From: Hymenobacter sp. DG25B
GTDB taxonomy: Bacteria; Bacteroidota; Bacteroidia; Cytophagales; Hymenobacteraceae
NCBI RefSeq assembly: GCF_000801315.1
Contig: NZ_CP010054.1
Coordinates: 3,810,647 to 3,874,646, forward strand
Direction: 5' to 3'
DNA length: 64,000 nt
The notes under the pieces were generated by a model. It was not told where the DNA came from. It ran no database searches and saw nothing but the letters and a program-made list of their open reading frames with translations. The first letter of the stretch is position 1. Each line of letters begins with the position of its first letter. The translations under genes were made by a program, and so were the position numbers. Positions 52,073 through 60,840 of this stretch are shown here, piece by piece.

Positions 52073-53253
52073 CTATTTTTCCCGGAGGTGCTCCTGCTCC
52101 TTTTGCCGCTCCCGCAGCTGGCGGCACACTACTTCCAACTGCCGGATAGAGGCGCCCAGAAAGCGCTGCAGCCGCCGCAGCTGCCCAAACCGGATAAGGG
52201 CGGACGCCCCCGCCACATGGCCGTAGCGAAACTCCAGCGTGAGCAGGCAGGCCTGGTCAGAAACCTCCTCCAGAAAAAAGAACAGCAGGGAGTTAGGAAA
52301 CATGCGGAAGTGGGAAATCTTCTCCACGTACTCCACCCGCTCGCCCTGCTCAAAGCGCTGCACGGCCTGCACGTTTATCTCGCCGCGGTTCAGGCCAATG
52401 CAGTAGTTGGTGCCCAGGCGGTTGACCTTCGTCAGGTCATACTCTACGGAGTGCGCACCCTGCAGCCAGCGGCAGCGCAGGCGCAGGTTGCTTACTACCC
52501 GCAGCGCGTAAGCCGCCGGCACGGGCAGCACGCGGCGCACCACTACGGCGTTTGCCTGGGTGCCGGCCGGGCGGGCCTGGCCGTGGTGGTCTACCAGCAG
52601 GCGCAGAGGCGTGAGGTGGGCGTAGCGGTAGGAAATATCTCCCAGCACCTCGTAGTTGGTGACGCCGTGCAGCAGGCGCGTCCAGGAAAAGCTGCCGCGA
52701 ATAGCCGCCGGGGGCTGCGTTTGCAGGTAGCCATCGGAAAGCAGCACGTACTCCCCACTCATAATGTCGTTTTTGAGCAGCCTATGCACCACAATGACGT
52801 CGCGCCCCATAAGCTTGGTATACTCCCGGATCTGGGCCACGTGCACCCGGCCATAATGCACTATTATTTTCAGGGTGAGCTCATTAGCCAGTAGCGCCGC
52901 CCCAGCGCCGAGCCGGCATCCCGCTCTACCAGGCGCAGGTAGTTCTGAAAATCCAGGAACATGCGGCGGCATTGCGCCACCACCTCCGCCATGGCCGGGG
53001 GCGGGCCCAGCCGGTAAAACAGAATAGCATCGCCCTGAATCTCACTTACCTGCATATCCAGCATATTGCCTTCAATGAGCACTTCCAGCAAATCGGCAAT
53101 CAGCCAGGGCGCCAGGGGGCTGCCGGAGTTTTCAATAAACTGGGTAAAGCCACTGATATCGGGGATAAAAAGCAGCGCCGGCTGCGGCTCCGGCACGGCC
53201 ACCCGGCTGCCTACGGTGCGCCGCGCGGCACGTATATCGTCCAGTAAGCCCAT
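52073..53253 (-). pseudogene. DUF2652 class III cyclase-like protein with C-terminal SRPBCC-like domain, frameshifted
   Basis: Two frames make one DUF2652 protein of about 393 residues. The 5' part has 'LLFIPDISGFTQFIENSG' and 'EIQGDAILFYRLGPPP', which resemble the two metal-aspartate motifs of class III nucleotidyl cyclases. The 3' part has 'LKIIVHYGRVHVAQ' and 'KLMGRDVIVVHRLLKN', matching the cyclase GIhxG and VNxAxRL regions, with the usual Asn lost. A lipid-binding-like (SRPBCC) domain follows ('GVTNYEVLGDISYRYAH', 'YVEKISHFRMFPN'). The frame breaks at the plus-strand C4 run 52900-52903: one more base gives 'SALGAALLANELTLKII', aligning with the family. Whether the cyclase fold is active is unknown. 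It is either a true deletion or a base-call error. Confidence 0.82.
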
Positions 53254-53354
53254 AGAAGGGAAATATGCGAATAGTTACCCGCTATACGCAGCGCCTTGTA
53301 TGGCAGGTTTGGCACAGCGGCTTCTTTCCGGTTACCTTTACGCCCAAACCCGCT

Positions 53355-53426
53355 GGCCCCGTAGTTCAACGGATAGAATAGAAGTTTCCTAAACTTTTGA
53401 TGTGGGTTCGATTCCCGCCGGGGCTA
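53355..53426 (+). tRNA. tRNA-Arg (anticodon CCT)
   Basis: The cloverleaf can be drawn by hand. The acceptor stem is GGCCCCG (53355-53361) with CGGGGCT (53419-53425). The D-arm is GTTC/GAAT. The anticodon arm GAAGT-TTCCTAA-ACTTT has CCT in the loop. The T-arm is GTGGG-TTCGATT-CCCGC. The discriminator is A. CCA is not encoded; a T7 run follows and may end the transcript. Confidence 0.93.
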
Positions 53427-53553
53427 CTTTTTTTACAGTTTATTCCGCAGGCGTTACTTGTTTCTGCACTGCGGCCGCCCACCACTAAGGGAGCGGACTT
53501 CCGTGCCGACGAGTACCGTGCTGATTTAATTCAGATACTTTAAAGGTACGCGC

Positions 53554-54195
53554 ATGATTCGTGTTATACTTACTGATGATCATACTCTCCTTCGCAATGG
53601 CATTCGGTCCTTGCTCGGGAAGGTACCAGAAGTAGAGGTAGTAGGGGAAGCTGGCAATGGCCAGGAACTATTGGATATGCTGGAGCACACCCCCGCCGAT
53701 GTGATTTTGCTGGATGTGGCCATGCCCGTGCTGGATGGGCTTTCTACCCTGCCGCTCCTACTCAGCCGGCACCCTCAGGTGAAGGTACTGGCCCTGTCTA
53801 TGCTGGACCACGAGCAGTCCGTAAGTACCATGCTGGCCGCGGGCGCTTTGGGCTACAGCCTGAAAACGGCCGATGCGGCCGAGCTGGCCTATGCTATTCG
53901 TACGGTGGCGGCCGGACAGCCGTTTCTCAGCACCGCCATTGGGATGGATGCCTTGGAGCGGCTGCAGCAAATCTCGCCGCTCTCGCGCAAGGAAAATACC
54001 CCGGAGCTCTCGGCCCGGGAGCTGGAAGTCCTTATTCTGATGGGGGAAGGCCTCACCACCAACGAAATTGCCGAACAGCTCTACACCAGCAAGCGCACCA
54101 TTGATACGCACCGGCAAAACATTCTGGATAAGCTGCAGGTGAAGAACACAGCAGCCCTCATTAAGTATGCCGTGCGGCATGGCATTATTGCCTAG
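53554..54195 (+). CDS. NarL/FixJ-family response regulator
   Basis: A 213-residue two-domain regulator. The receiver has the acidic pocket D8-D9, phosphoacceptor D54 ('ILLDVAMPVLDG'), a serine in 'LALSMLDHE' and lysine in 'GYSLKTADAAEL'. The LuxR-type helix-turn-helix is near 150-210 ('LSARELEVLILMGEGLTTN', 'SKRTIDTHRQNILDKL'). It has no kinase next to it, so it is an orphan here. A near-palindromic TACTTTAAAGGTA just before the ATG (53538-53550) may be a promoter or operator. A terminator follows. Confidence 0.95.
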   Translation: MIRVILTDDHTLLRNGIRSLLGKVPEVEVVGEAGNGQELLDMLEHTPADVILLDVAMPVLDGLSTLPLLLSRHPQVKVLALSMLDHEQSVSTMLAAGALGYSLKTADAAELAYAIRTVAAGQPFLSTAIGMDALERLQQISPLSRKENTPELSARELEVLILMGEGLTTNEIAEQLYTSKRTIDTHRQNILDKLQVKNTAALIKYAVRHGIIA

Positions 54196-54237
54196 TCCGG
54201 TGGCATATAAGAGAGGATAACAACCGTCTGCTAAAGC

Positions 54238-54270
54238 AAGAAAGGCTGGCGGAAACCGCCAGCCTTTCTT
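54238..54270 (+). terminator. Rho-independent terminator
   Basis: AAGAAAGGCTGGCGG (54238-54252), loop AAA, CCGCCAGCCTTTCTT (54256-54270), 43 bases after the response regulator stop. Confidence 0.9.
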
Positions 54271-54639
54271 ATTCCTTATGCACATTAAGCCATAACAATA
54301 TAATTAGGCTATAACTATAAGATATAAATCTATATACCGTTGTTCCCTTGGTAATCAGGGGAATATGAACACGCTTGAGAGCTGCCGCAGGTTAGGTTGC
54401 GAAGTAGCGGACCCTACGACAGACCCGCTACTCCGACTGCGTTTTGCTTTTGCATAGTTCAGAAAAATTGAACCCGGCTCCCTCAGCATTCTTACTGATT
54501 TTACACTGCGATAAATACGTATTTTTATACAGCGCCCGCGAGGCAGCTCTTGGTAAAATCGGCGTAAATCACAGAAAATCAAAGCCTAACCTTCCTCTTT
54601 GCCTTATCCTACCGACCATCCCCCAGCCAGCCGTACCTT
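54271..54639. other. 369-bp AT-rich intergenic region
   Basis: It lies downstream of the response regulator and of the convergent DUF1345 gene. No gene, RNA or repeat is evident; the left half is AT-rich. Confidence 0.5.
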
Positions 54640-55323
54640 CTACAAGGTGCTGGCCAACCCGCTGATGGTCATGGCTACCAGGGCCGTATTGAAAATAAAG
54701 GAGAGCAGCCCATGCACTAACACCAGCCGCCGGATGTGCTGGCTGCTGATGCCAATGTCAGAGGTTTGGGCCGTCATGCCGATGGTAAAGGAAAAGTAGG
54801 CGAAGTCCAGGTAGTTCGGGTCGGGGGTGTTGCCGGGGAACTGGAGGCCGCCTTCCTGCTCCATATCTGCGGGGGCATAGTACAGGTGGGCGTAGTGCAG
54901 GGTGAAGAGCGTATGCAGCAGCAGCCAGGCAAATGCTACGGCCAGAATAGAAAGTCCCACATTGGTTTGGAGCAGCTCGGGCGGGAGGTTGCGCATGGCG
55001 CGCAGCAGCGCCACCACGGCTACCAGACTGGCCAGAATGCCCACCAGCACAAAAATAAAAAGCACGGTGCGGCCTGGGTCTTCGGACACGGCCACTTTCC
55101 GGATATGGTCGGGCTCGGCGGTGAATACCGCCGACCAGATGAGCACCAGACAGGTGAAGGCAAACACATTCCAGGCAGCCAGCAGGCGCGTGGTCAGGTG
55201 GGGCTGGTGCTGCACCAGCAGAAAAGTGGCCACCCCCAGCCCGCACGCCAGGCCTACCCGCACCAGCGTAGGCAGCGCCCCCAGGTGATGCACAATAAAA
55301 GTGCTTAAAACGGATTGCCTCAT
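54640..55323 (-). CDS. DUF1345 membrane protein, copy 2
   Basis: A 227-residue protein with the same plan as 21251-21955: about five helices, 'WSAVFTAEPDHIRKVAVSED', 'LHTLFTLHYAHLYYAPA' and 'DFAYFSFTIGMTAQTSDIGI'. The two copies share the TM layout and this last motif almost exactly. Function unknown. It is monocistronic; the region upstream (55324-55415) is short and shared with the end of the histidine kinase gene. Confidence 0.9.
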   Translation of the reverse strand: MRQSVLSTFIVHHLGALPTLVRVGLACGLGVATFLLVQHQPHLTTRLLAAWNVFAFTCLVLIWSAVFTAEPDHIRKVAVSEDPGRTVLFIFVLVGILASLVAVVALLRAMRNLPPELLQTNVGLSILAVAFAWLLLHTLFTLHYAHLYYAPADMEQEGGLQFPGNTPDPNYLDFAYFSFTIGMTAQTSDIGISSQHIRRLVLVHGLLSFIFNTALVAMTISGLASTL

Positions 55324-55415
55324 AGGTATCGCATCTACCTAAAGATACACAACCGCCTATGCGCTACACATATCCAGGGTTGGGATAATAAGCCACCGCC
55401 CGGCTCCAGGAATGC

Positions 55416-56726
55416 TTATTCCGTGGCTGTTAGCTCTATACTGAAAGCCGTGCGGCAATCAGGCTGGGTTTTCAGACTGAAAGGAAAATGGTGCTGCAGC
55501 AGAATGTCGCGGATGAGGGTGAGTCCGATACCCTGCCCGTCGCGCTTGGTGCTGTAGAAGGGCGTGAACAGGTGGCGCTGCACCTCGGGCGGAATGCCGG
55601 GCCCGTCGTTTTCCAGCACCACCGTGGGCGGCGAGGCCGTGGTGCGCACCCAGATGTTGCCATCTTCCCCAATAGCCTCCAGGGCATTTTTGCCGATGTT
55701 GAGCAGGGCCTGCTCCAGCTGCTGGCCATCCAGGGCTACAAACAACGGGCCCGGCGTTAGCTCCCAGTGCCATTGGATGTGGCGCTTCTCGCTTTGCACC
55801 TGCAGCAGGCGGCAGGTGGATTTCAGCAGCTCATGCACATCTACGGGGCGCAGGGTGGGCGGCGGCAGGCGCACCAGGTTGGCAAAGTTGGCAATGAAGT
55901 TGGCCAGGTGCGTGCTGCGGTTCACGGATACCTCCAGCGCCTCCGTAAAGTCGGCGCGGTCTTCATCGGCCAGCTGCGGGGCGTAGTAGTGGAACGACTG
56001 CAAGATGGAGTTTACGGCGCCAATGGAGTTGTTCACCTCGTGCGACATCATCCGGATCAGCTTTTCATAGGCCTGCTTTTCCTGCCGGATGAGGTCCTGC
56101 GTGAGTTCCTCCAAGAGAATAAAGTAGCGCGTGAAGCCCCGGTCCAGAAAGTGCGAGGTGTGGGCCCGGTAGGTTTGCACGCCCGAGAGCTGCACTACCT
56201 GCGGGTGGCCGGGCTGCAGGCTGCTCAGCGCGGGGCCCCAGTCGCCGGGCAGGGCGGCCGGCAGCTGGCCCACCAGCGCGGGGGCGGGCAGTTGCAGCAT
56301 GCGCGCGGCGGCCGGGTTCACGGACTCAATGCGGCCATCGAAATTCAGCAAGAGAATACCTGCCGGAGAGGCCTGAATGAGGTGCTCCAGCAGGAAGCTT
56401 TTCTCGTGCTGGGTGATGCGCTCCTGGCGCAGCTCGTCAATCATGTGGTTGTAGACCTCAATCAGCTGGTCCATCTCCCGCTGATTCACGGGCATGAACT
56501 TGGTGGAGAAGTCTTTGGCTTTAATGGCCTCCGTGCCGGCCGCAATCAGCTGAAACGGGCGCACAAAACCCCGGTACAAATGCACCGTCAGCACCACGGA
56601 TACCAGCAGCAGCAGCTCGGCACTGATGAACAGCACGGTGTTCTGGCGCAGCACCTGCCAGGCCAGGGCCACCAGCACCCCGTGAATAATAATGGCAAAG
56701 AGCAGAAACTTAGCGCGCAGCGTCAT
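55416..56726 (-). CDS. Sensor histidine kinase, NtrY/NtrB-like
   Basis: A 436-residue membrane sensor kinase. Two N-terminal helices (about 7-50), a HAMP-like segment ('RPFQLIAAGTEAIKAKDF'), a PAS domain ('IQASPAGILLLNFDGRIESV'), then 'RMMSHEVNNSIGAVN' with phosphoacceptor H229 and an ATP domain ('IGKNALEAIGEDGNI', 'ENDGPGIPPE', 'STKRDGQGIGLTLIRDI'). It follows the sigma-54 activator gene on the same strand with a 163-base gap, so it is the probable cognate kinase. The stimulus is not known; the neighbouring exporter suggests envelope or toxic-compound stress. Confidence 0.93.
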   Translation of the reverse strand: MTLRAKFLLFAIIIHGVLVALAWQVLRQNTVLFISAELLLLVSVVLTVHLYRGFVRPFQLIAAGTEAIKAKDFSTKFMPVNQREMDQLIEVYNHMIDELRQERITQHEKSFLLEHLIQASPAGILLLNFDGRIESVNPAAARMLQLPAPALVGQLPAALPGDWGPALSSLQPGHPQVVQLSGVQTYRAHTSHFLDRGFTRYFILLEELTQDLIRQEKQAYEKLIRMMSHEVNNSIGAVNSILQSFHYYAPQLADEDRADFTEALEVSVNRSTHLANFIANFANLVRLPPPTLRPVDVHELLKSTCRLLQVQSEKRHIQWHWELTPGPLFVALDGQQLEQALLNIGKNALEAIGEDGNIWVRTTASPPTVVLENDGPGIPPEVQRHLFTPFYSTKRDGQGIGLTLIRDILLQHHFPFSLKTQPDCRTAFSIELTATE

Positions 56727-56889
56727 GCAGCAAAATTAGAAACAGCAAGGTAGCGGATGCTGAATCGAAAGAAAGGTCATACTAAGCTGGTCGAAGCAGT
56801 TCTACCACTTTCTGGGAGTTACCACACCACCAACGTGCTGCGGCCAGCTCAGCATAACCACGTTTCTGGTTCATTGCGCCTGGCGGCGG

Positions 56890-58305
56890 CTACCCTTCCA
56901 GGGCGGCGTTGCCTTTTTCCACATCAAACGGAATATCGTACTTCTCCAGGCGGCGGTACAGGGCACCGCGGCTCAGGCCCAGGGCTTTGGCTACTTTGGA
57001 CACGTTGCCCGCGTAGTGGTCCATGGATTTGCGAATCATCTGGGCTTCCAGCTCGTCCAGGGTCATGGAGCCCACGGCGGGCAGCTCGCCGGGGGCGGCC
57101 GTCACCTTCACGGGCGTTTTCTGGAATTGAGCCTGAAACTCCTCGGGGCCCAGCTCATCCTTGCCACTCACCAGCACAGCGCGCTCCACCAGGTTTTTCA
57201 GCTCCCGGATATTGCCCGGCAGCGGCTGCTCGCGCAGCCAGTGCATGGCGCGGGTATTCACTTTCAGGGCCGGGCGGTTGTAGGTAGCCCGCAGATTATC
57301 CACGAAGTGCTGCACCAGCAGCGGAATATCGGTGGGCCGCTCGCGCAGGGCGGGCAGGCGCACGGTTATCAGGTTGATGCGGTAGAACAGATCCTCGCGG
57401 AAGCGGCCCTCGCGCACTTCATGGGCCAGGTCGCGGTTGGTGGCGCAAATCACGCGGATATCCAGGCGGCGTGGCTTGCTGTCGCCCAGCACCTCGTAGG
57501 TGCGGTCCTGCAGCACGCGCAGCAGCTTCACCTGGGAGCCCATGTCCAGCTCGCCAATCTCATCCAGGAAAATGGTGCCGCCGTTGGCCAGCTCAAAGCG
57601 GCCTACCCGGTCAGCCTTAGCATCGGTAAAGGCTCCGCGGCGGTGCCCGAACATCTCACTTTCAAACAAAGAGGCCGAAATCCCGCCCAGGTTCACCTTC
57701 ACAAAGGGCTGGCGGCGGCGCTGGCTGTTCTGGTGAATGGCTTCGGCAATAAGCTCCTTGCCCGTGCCGGATTCGCCTTCAATCAACACGGAAGCATCGG
57801 TGGCGGCTACCTGGCCCACGCTGCGCAGCACGTGCAGCAGGTGCGGGTCCTGGCCCACAATATTCTTGAAGTCGTACTGGCGGTCGAGCTGGCGGCGGGT
57901 GAGGGTGGATTCATCGGGCTCGACGGCCCCGGCCTGGGTGGCCAGGTCCAGAATGGTGCGGATGGTTTGCAGCAGGGCGTCGTTGTTCCAGGGCTTGGTC
58001 ACAAACTCAGCGGCGCCGGCTTTCATGCCTTCCACGGCCAGGGTAATGGAGCCCCAGCCGGTAATGAGAATAACCGGCAGCGCGGGCTGCAGCACCTTCA
58101 CCTTGGCCAGCAGGTCCAGGCCATCGTGGCCGCTGGTGTCCAGGGAGTAGTTCATGTCCATGAGCACCAGCTGCGGGCTGACTTCCTGCAGGGCCCGCAG
58201 GGCTTCTTCCGGGGTGGCGGCGCCACGGGTGGCGTAGCCGGCCTGCTTTAACAGCAGCCCCAGAGAGGTGCGCACCGCTATATCGTCGTCGACAATGAGA
58301 ATCAT
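56890..58305 (-). CDS. Sigma-54-dependent response regulator, NtrC family
   Basis: A 471-residue activator with receiver (D50 in 'LVLMDMNYSLD'), AAA+ domain ('IEGESGTGKELIAEAIHQNS', 'GGTIFLDEIGEL', 'RLDIRVICATNRDL') and a Fis-type HTH ('NVSKVAKALGLSRGALYRRL'). The loop that touches sigma-54 reads 'RRGAFTDAKADRVG', GAFTDA instead of GAFTGA, a variant seen in other Bacteroidota activators. It probably binds the TGTCC-N6-GGACA site upstream of the ABC genes, though this is inferred. The kinase gene follows; a hairpin at 58360-58390 separates it from the permease upstream. Confidence 0.95.
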   Translation of the reverse strand: MILIVDDDIAVRTSLGLLLKQAGYATRGAATPEEALRALQEVSPQLVLMDMNYSLDTSGHDGLDLLAKVKVLQPALPVILITGWGSITLAVEGMKAGAAEFVTKPWNNDALLQTIRTILDLATQAGAVEPDESTLTRRQLDRQYDFKNIVGQDPHLLHVLRSVGQVAATDASVLIEGESGTGKELIAEAIHQNSQRRRQPFVKVNLGGISASLFESEMFGHRRGAFTDAKADRVGRFELANGGTIFLDEIGELDMGSQVKLLRVLQDRTYEVLGDSKPRRLDIRVICATNRDLAHEVREGRFREDLFYRINLITVRLPALRERPTDIPLLVQHFVDNLRATYNRPALKVNTRAMHWLREQPLPGNIRELKNLVERAVLVSGKDELGPEEFQAQFQKTPVKVTAAPGELPAVGSMTLDELEAQMIRKSMDHYAGNVSKVAKALGLSRGALYRRLEKYDIPFDVEKGNAALEG

Positions 58306-58359
58306 GGGGCAGGAAAGGGGGAAGAGGCGAAGGACGTAATTTGCGGCGGAAGAGGCAAC

Positions 58360-58390
58360 AGCCCGTTCTGTTTTTAGGACAGAACGGGCT
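58360..58390. terminator. Hairpin between permease and sigma-54 activator genes
   Basis: AGCCCGTTCTG (58360-58370) pairs with CAGAACGGGCT (58380-58390), loop of nine bases. It lies right after the permease stop (minus strand) and may weaken or end read-through into the regulator gene. Confidence 0.7.
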
Positions 58391-58396
58391 GGCCGT

Positions 58397-59590
58397 TTAT
58401 TCCTCGCGCAGGGCCACAGCCGGCTGAATACCAGCGGCCAGGCGGCTGGGGTGGAAGGCGCAGATGGCCGTGAGCAGGTAAATCAGGAGGGCGGCGGCCG
58501 CAATGGCCGTCCCGTACACCGCCGGCGCTACGCCAAACACGCCCAGCAGCGGAAACTGCACGGCCAGCACCACGCCTATCAGGACACCCAGCGTAGTTAC
58601 TACCAGCATTTCACCAATAAACTGGGCGCCAATGCCCATACCCGTGGCGCCCAGGGCGCGGCGCAGGCCAATTTCGGAGCGGCGCTGACTGATGTTGTAC
58701 CACAGCACCCCAAACAGGCCCAGGGCCACGTTCAGAATCAGGAACACGCACACAATGCCGAGGACCACGATAGGTGTGAGCACTACTTTGAGCTTGGAAA
58801 TGCGGTTCTGCTCCAGCGTGTTGGTTTTCACCGACCAGTTTTTGGTTACGTTCAGTACTTCCTTCACCATTTTCTGCTCCAGAATGGCCCCCTGACCGGG
58901 CTTTACTTTAATCAGCAGCCAGGGCAGATCGTAGCCCGCCATGCGGGTGGTATCGTCCATGCGGCGCTCAAAAAACGCCGGGCTGTTTTCGGCAAAGTCG
59001 CTGCCGGCGCGGAAGGATTCTACTACCCCTACCACCTGCCCCTGCCACTTGCGGGTACTATTTTTTTCCGCTACAATCTTACCCACGGCCGTTTCATTGG
59101 GAAACACGGCGTCTTTAAAGGCCTGGTTGATAATAATCGGAACCCGCTGGGCCGCGTTGTCGCTCTGGTTAAACCAGCGGCCTTCCAGCACTTTCACTTC
59201 CATTAACTTGGCAAAGTTATCATCCACCCTGTAGCGGTCCGAGGAGGGTGTTTCTTTGCCTTTGTACTCCAGCTCGGTAGTCATGGTGGAGAAGGCGAAG
59301 GGCGTGTTCACGCTGCTGCGGGTGATGCCCACCACGCCTGGCAGGGCTTTGATGCGCTGCGAGAGCAGATCAATTTTTTCGCGGCGGGCTACAGTATCGG
59401 GGCCGGGATCCAGGCTCACTTCCCATACGTTTTCGTAGTTGTAGCCCAGGGGCTGGCTGTAGTTGTTGAGGTTGTAGAGCAGCAGGCTGCCCACCACAAA
59501 CACCACGAAGAACGACAGCACGATTTCGGCAATCAGCAGGAAGTTGGACCGCTTGCGGTTCCAGATCAGAGTAAATAAGTGACGTATCAT
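58397..59590 (-). CDS. MacB-like ABC transporter permease (second)
   Basis: A 397-residue permease: one N-terminal helix, a MacB-type periplasmic domain (about 45-270), then three C-terminal helices with the FtsX/MacB motif 'QRRSEIGLRRALGATGMGI' and the tail 'PSRLAAGIQPAVALREE'. Its GTG/ATG start region overlaps the stop of the first permease gene by four bases (59587-59590), showing translational coupling. The two permeases probably form a heterodimer with the ATPase at 61488-62222. The substrate is unknown. Confidence 0.93.
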   Translation of the reverse strand: MIRHLFTLIWNRKRSNFLLIAEIVLSFFVVFVVGSLLLYNLNNYSQPLGYNYENVWEVSLDPGPDTVARREKIDLLSQRIKALPGVVGITRSSVNTPFAFSTMTTELEYKGKETPSSDRYRVDDNFAKLMEVKVLEGRWFNQSDNAAQRVPIIINQAFKDAVFPNETAVGKIVAEKNSTRKWQGQVVGVVESFRAGSDFAENSPAFFERRMDDTTRMAGYDLPWLLIKVKPGQGAILEQKMVKEVLNVTKNWSVKTNTLEQNRISKLKVVLTPIVVLGIVCVFLILNVALGLFGVLWYNISQRRSEIGLRRALGATGMGIGAQFIGEMLVVTTLGVLIGVVLAVQFPLLGVFGVAPAVYGTAIAAAALLIYLLTAICAFHPSRLAAGIQPAVALREE

Positions 59591-60840
59591 TTGGCACCTC
59601 CCTTCAGGGCATTCACGGGTTGGAGACGAGACATTTTTAAGGCTGGGTACACCCCGGACATTATCCCAAAAACAAGGGTAATCAACAGGGCCCAGCCAAA
59701 TACCGGCAGGCTGAGAGAGAACTGCGCGTAGGCTATAAAATCGGAGCCGCTGATGAGCCGCAGGGCGCCATACGCCAGGCCCAGGCCCAGCAAGCCACCT
59801 ACCAGAGTGAGGAAGATATTTTCAATCAGAAACTGTCCCATGAGGGCCCGGCCGGTAGCGCCAAAGGCTTTGCGCACCCCTATTTCGGAGGAGCGCTCCA
59901 TAATGCGGCTCAGGTTGATGTTGACCAGGTTGAGCGTAGGCAGCATCATAAACAACAGGCCCAGCCCGGTTACAATTATATAGAACAGCACCATTCGGTC
60001 AGAAGTGTTGGATAAGTCGCCGCCCCCGATGATCTGGCGGGTGAGCGCGGCCAGCAGCGTATCGGCATAGATGTGAATGGACTTTACACCGGAGTTGAGA
60101 ATGGTCACCTTTTTAATAATCTGGTTGAACTCGCTTTGCAGCTCGTGCAGGTCCTGGCCTTCGTGGGCCAGCATCACGGCAAAGTATTCGCCCTCCAGCA
60201 CCGGGTTTTTGATGTCGGCTTTGGTAGTGGTCATCGGGGCCCATACCTCGGCGTAAGAGTTGAAGCGCATTACGGGCACATCGGCTACCACACCGGCCAC
60301 GCGGTAGTTGATCTGGTCTACCACAATGGTGCGGCCCACTACCCCGCGCGCCTGGCCGAAGTACTCTTTGGCGGTGGTTTCATTGATGACGGCCACGCGG
60401 TTGGCGTTCTTGAGGTCGGTGGCGTTGTAGGGCTTGCCTTCCAGGAAGGTGAAGTCAAAAATCTCCCAGAACACGTTGTCGGTAAACTTCAGGTCCAGGT
60501 CCAGCTTCTGGTTGCCCACGTAGCTGGGAATAGCGTGGAACATGGAGAACAGAGCCACTTTCTCGGGCGTGTGCATGGGGCGCACATACTTTTCGAGGAA
60601 GTAAGGGCTGGGCGGCGTGTTCATATTGCCGCCGTCGGCAAACTTCTGGTTCAGGAAGGAGACGAACAGCATCCGGTCGATGCGCGTTTCGGGAGCGTGG
60701 GCGCCTTTAAAGTGGTCGAACATGGCCACTACCACCAGCAGCACCATCAGCGTGAAGCTGATGCCGAACAGGCTGATGAAGGTGAAGAACTTGCGACGCA
60801 GCAAGACCTTCCAGGCAATTTTTAGATAGCTAAGCAGCAT
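59587..60840 (-). CDS. MacB-like ABC transporter permease (first)
   Basis: A 417-residue permease with one N-terminal helix ('FFTFISLFGISFTLMVLLVV'), a large periplasmic domain, and three C-terminal helices. 'RIMERSSEIGVRKAFGATGR' is the coupling motif near the ATPase; 'SGVYPALKMSRLQPVNALKG' is the typical end. Its ATG (60840) lies inside the last codons of the ECF sigma gene (19-base overlap) and its stop overlaps the second permease. Together they fit a tripartite MacAB-TolC-type or lipoprotein exporter; no MacA adaptor is in the window. Confidence 0.93.
   Translation of the reverse strand: MLLSYLKIAWKVLLRRKFFTFISLFGISFTLMVLLVVVAMFDHFKGAHAPETRIDRMLFVSFLNQKFADGGNMNTPPSPYFLEKYVRPMHTPEKVALFSMFHAIPSYVGNQKLDLDLKFTDNVFWEIFDFTFLEGKPYNATDLKNANRVAVINETTAKEYFGQARGVVGRTIVVDQINYRVAGVVADVPVMRFNSYAEVWAPMTTTKADIKNPVLEGEYFAVMLAHEGQDLHELQSEFNQIIKKVTILNSGVKSIHIYADTLLAALTRQIIGGGDLSNTSDRMVLFYIIVTGLGLLFMMLPTLNLVNINLSRIMERSSEIGVRKAFGATGRALMGQFLIENIFLTLVGGLLGLGLAYGALRLISGSDFIAYAQFSLSLPVFGWALLITLVFGIMSGVYPALKMSRLQPVNALKGGAK

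Noticed and set aside
58369..58382. TGTTTTTAGGACA as a third activator site upstream of the sigma-54 regulator gene
   Set aside because: Only the right half (GGACA) matches the TGTCC-N6-GGACA shape; the sequence is better explained as the loop of a hairpin.
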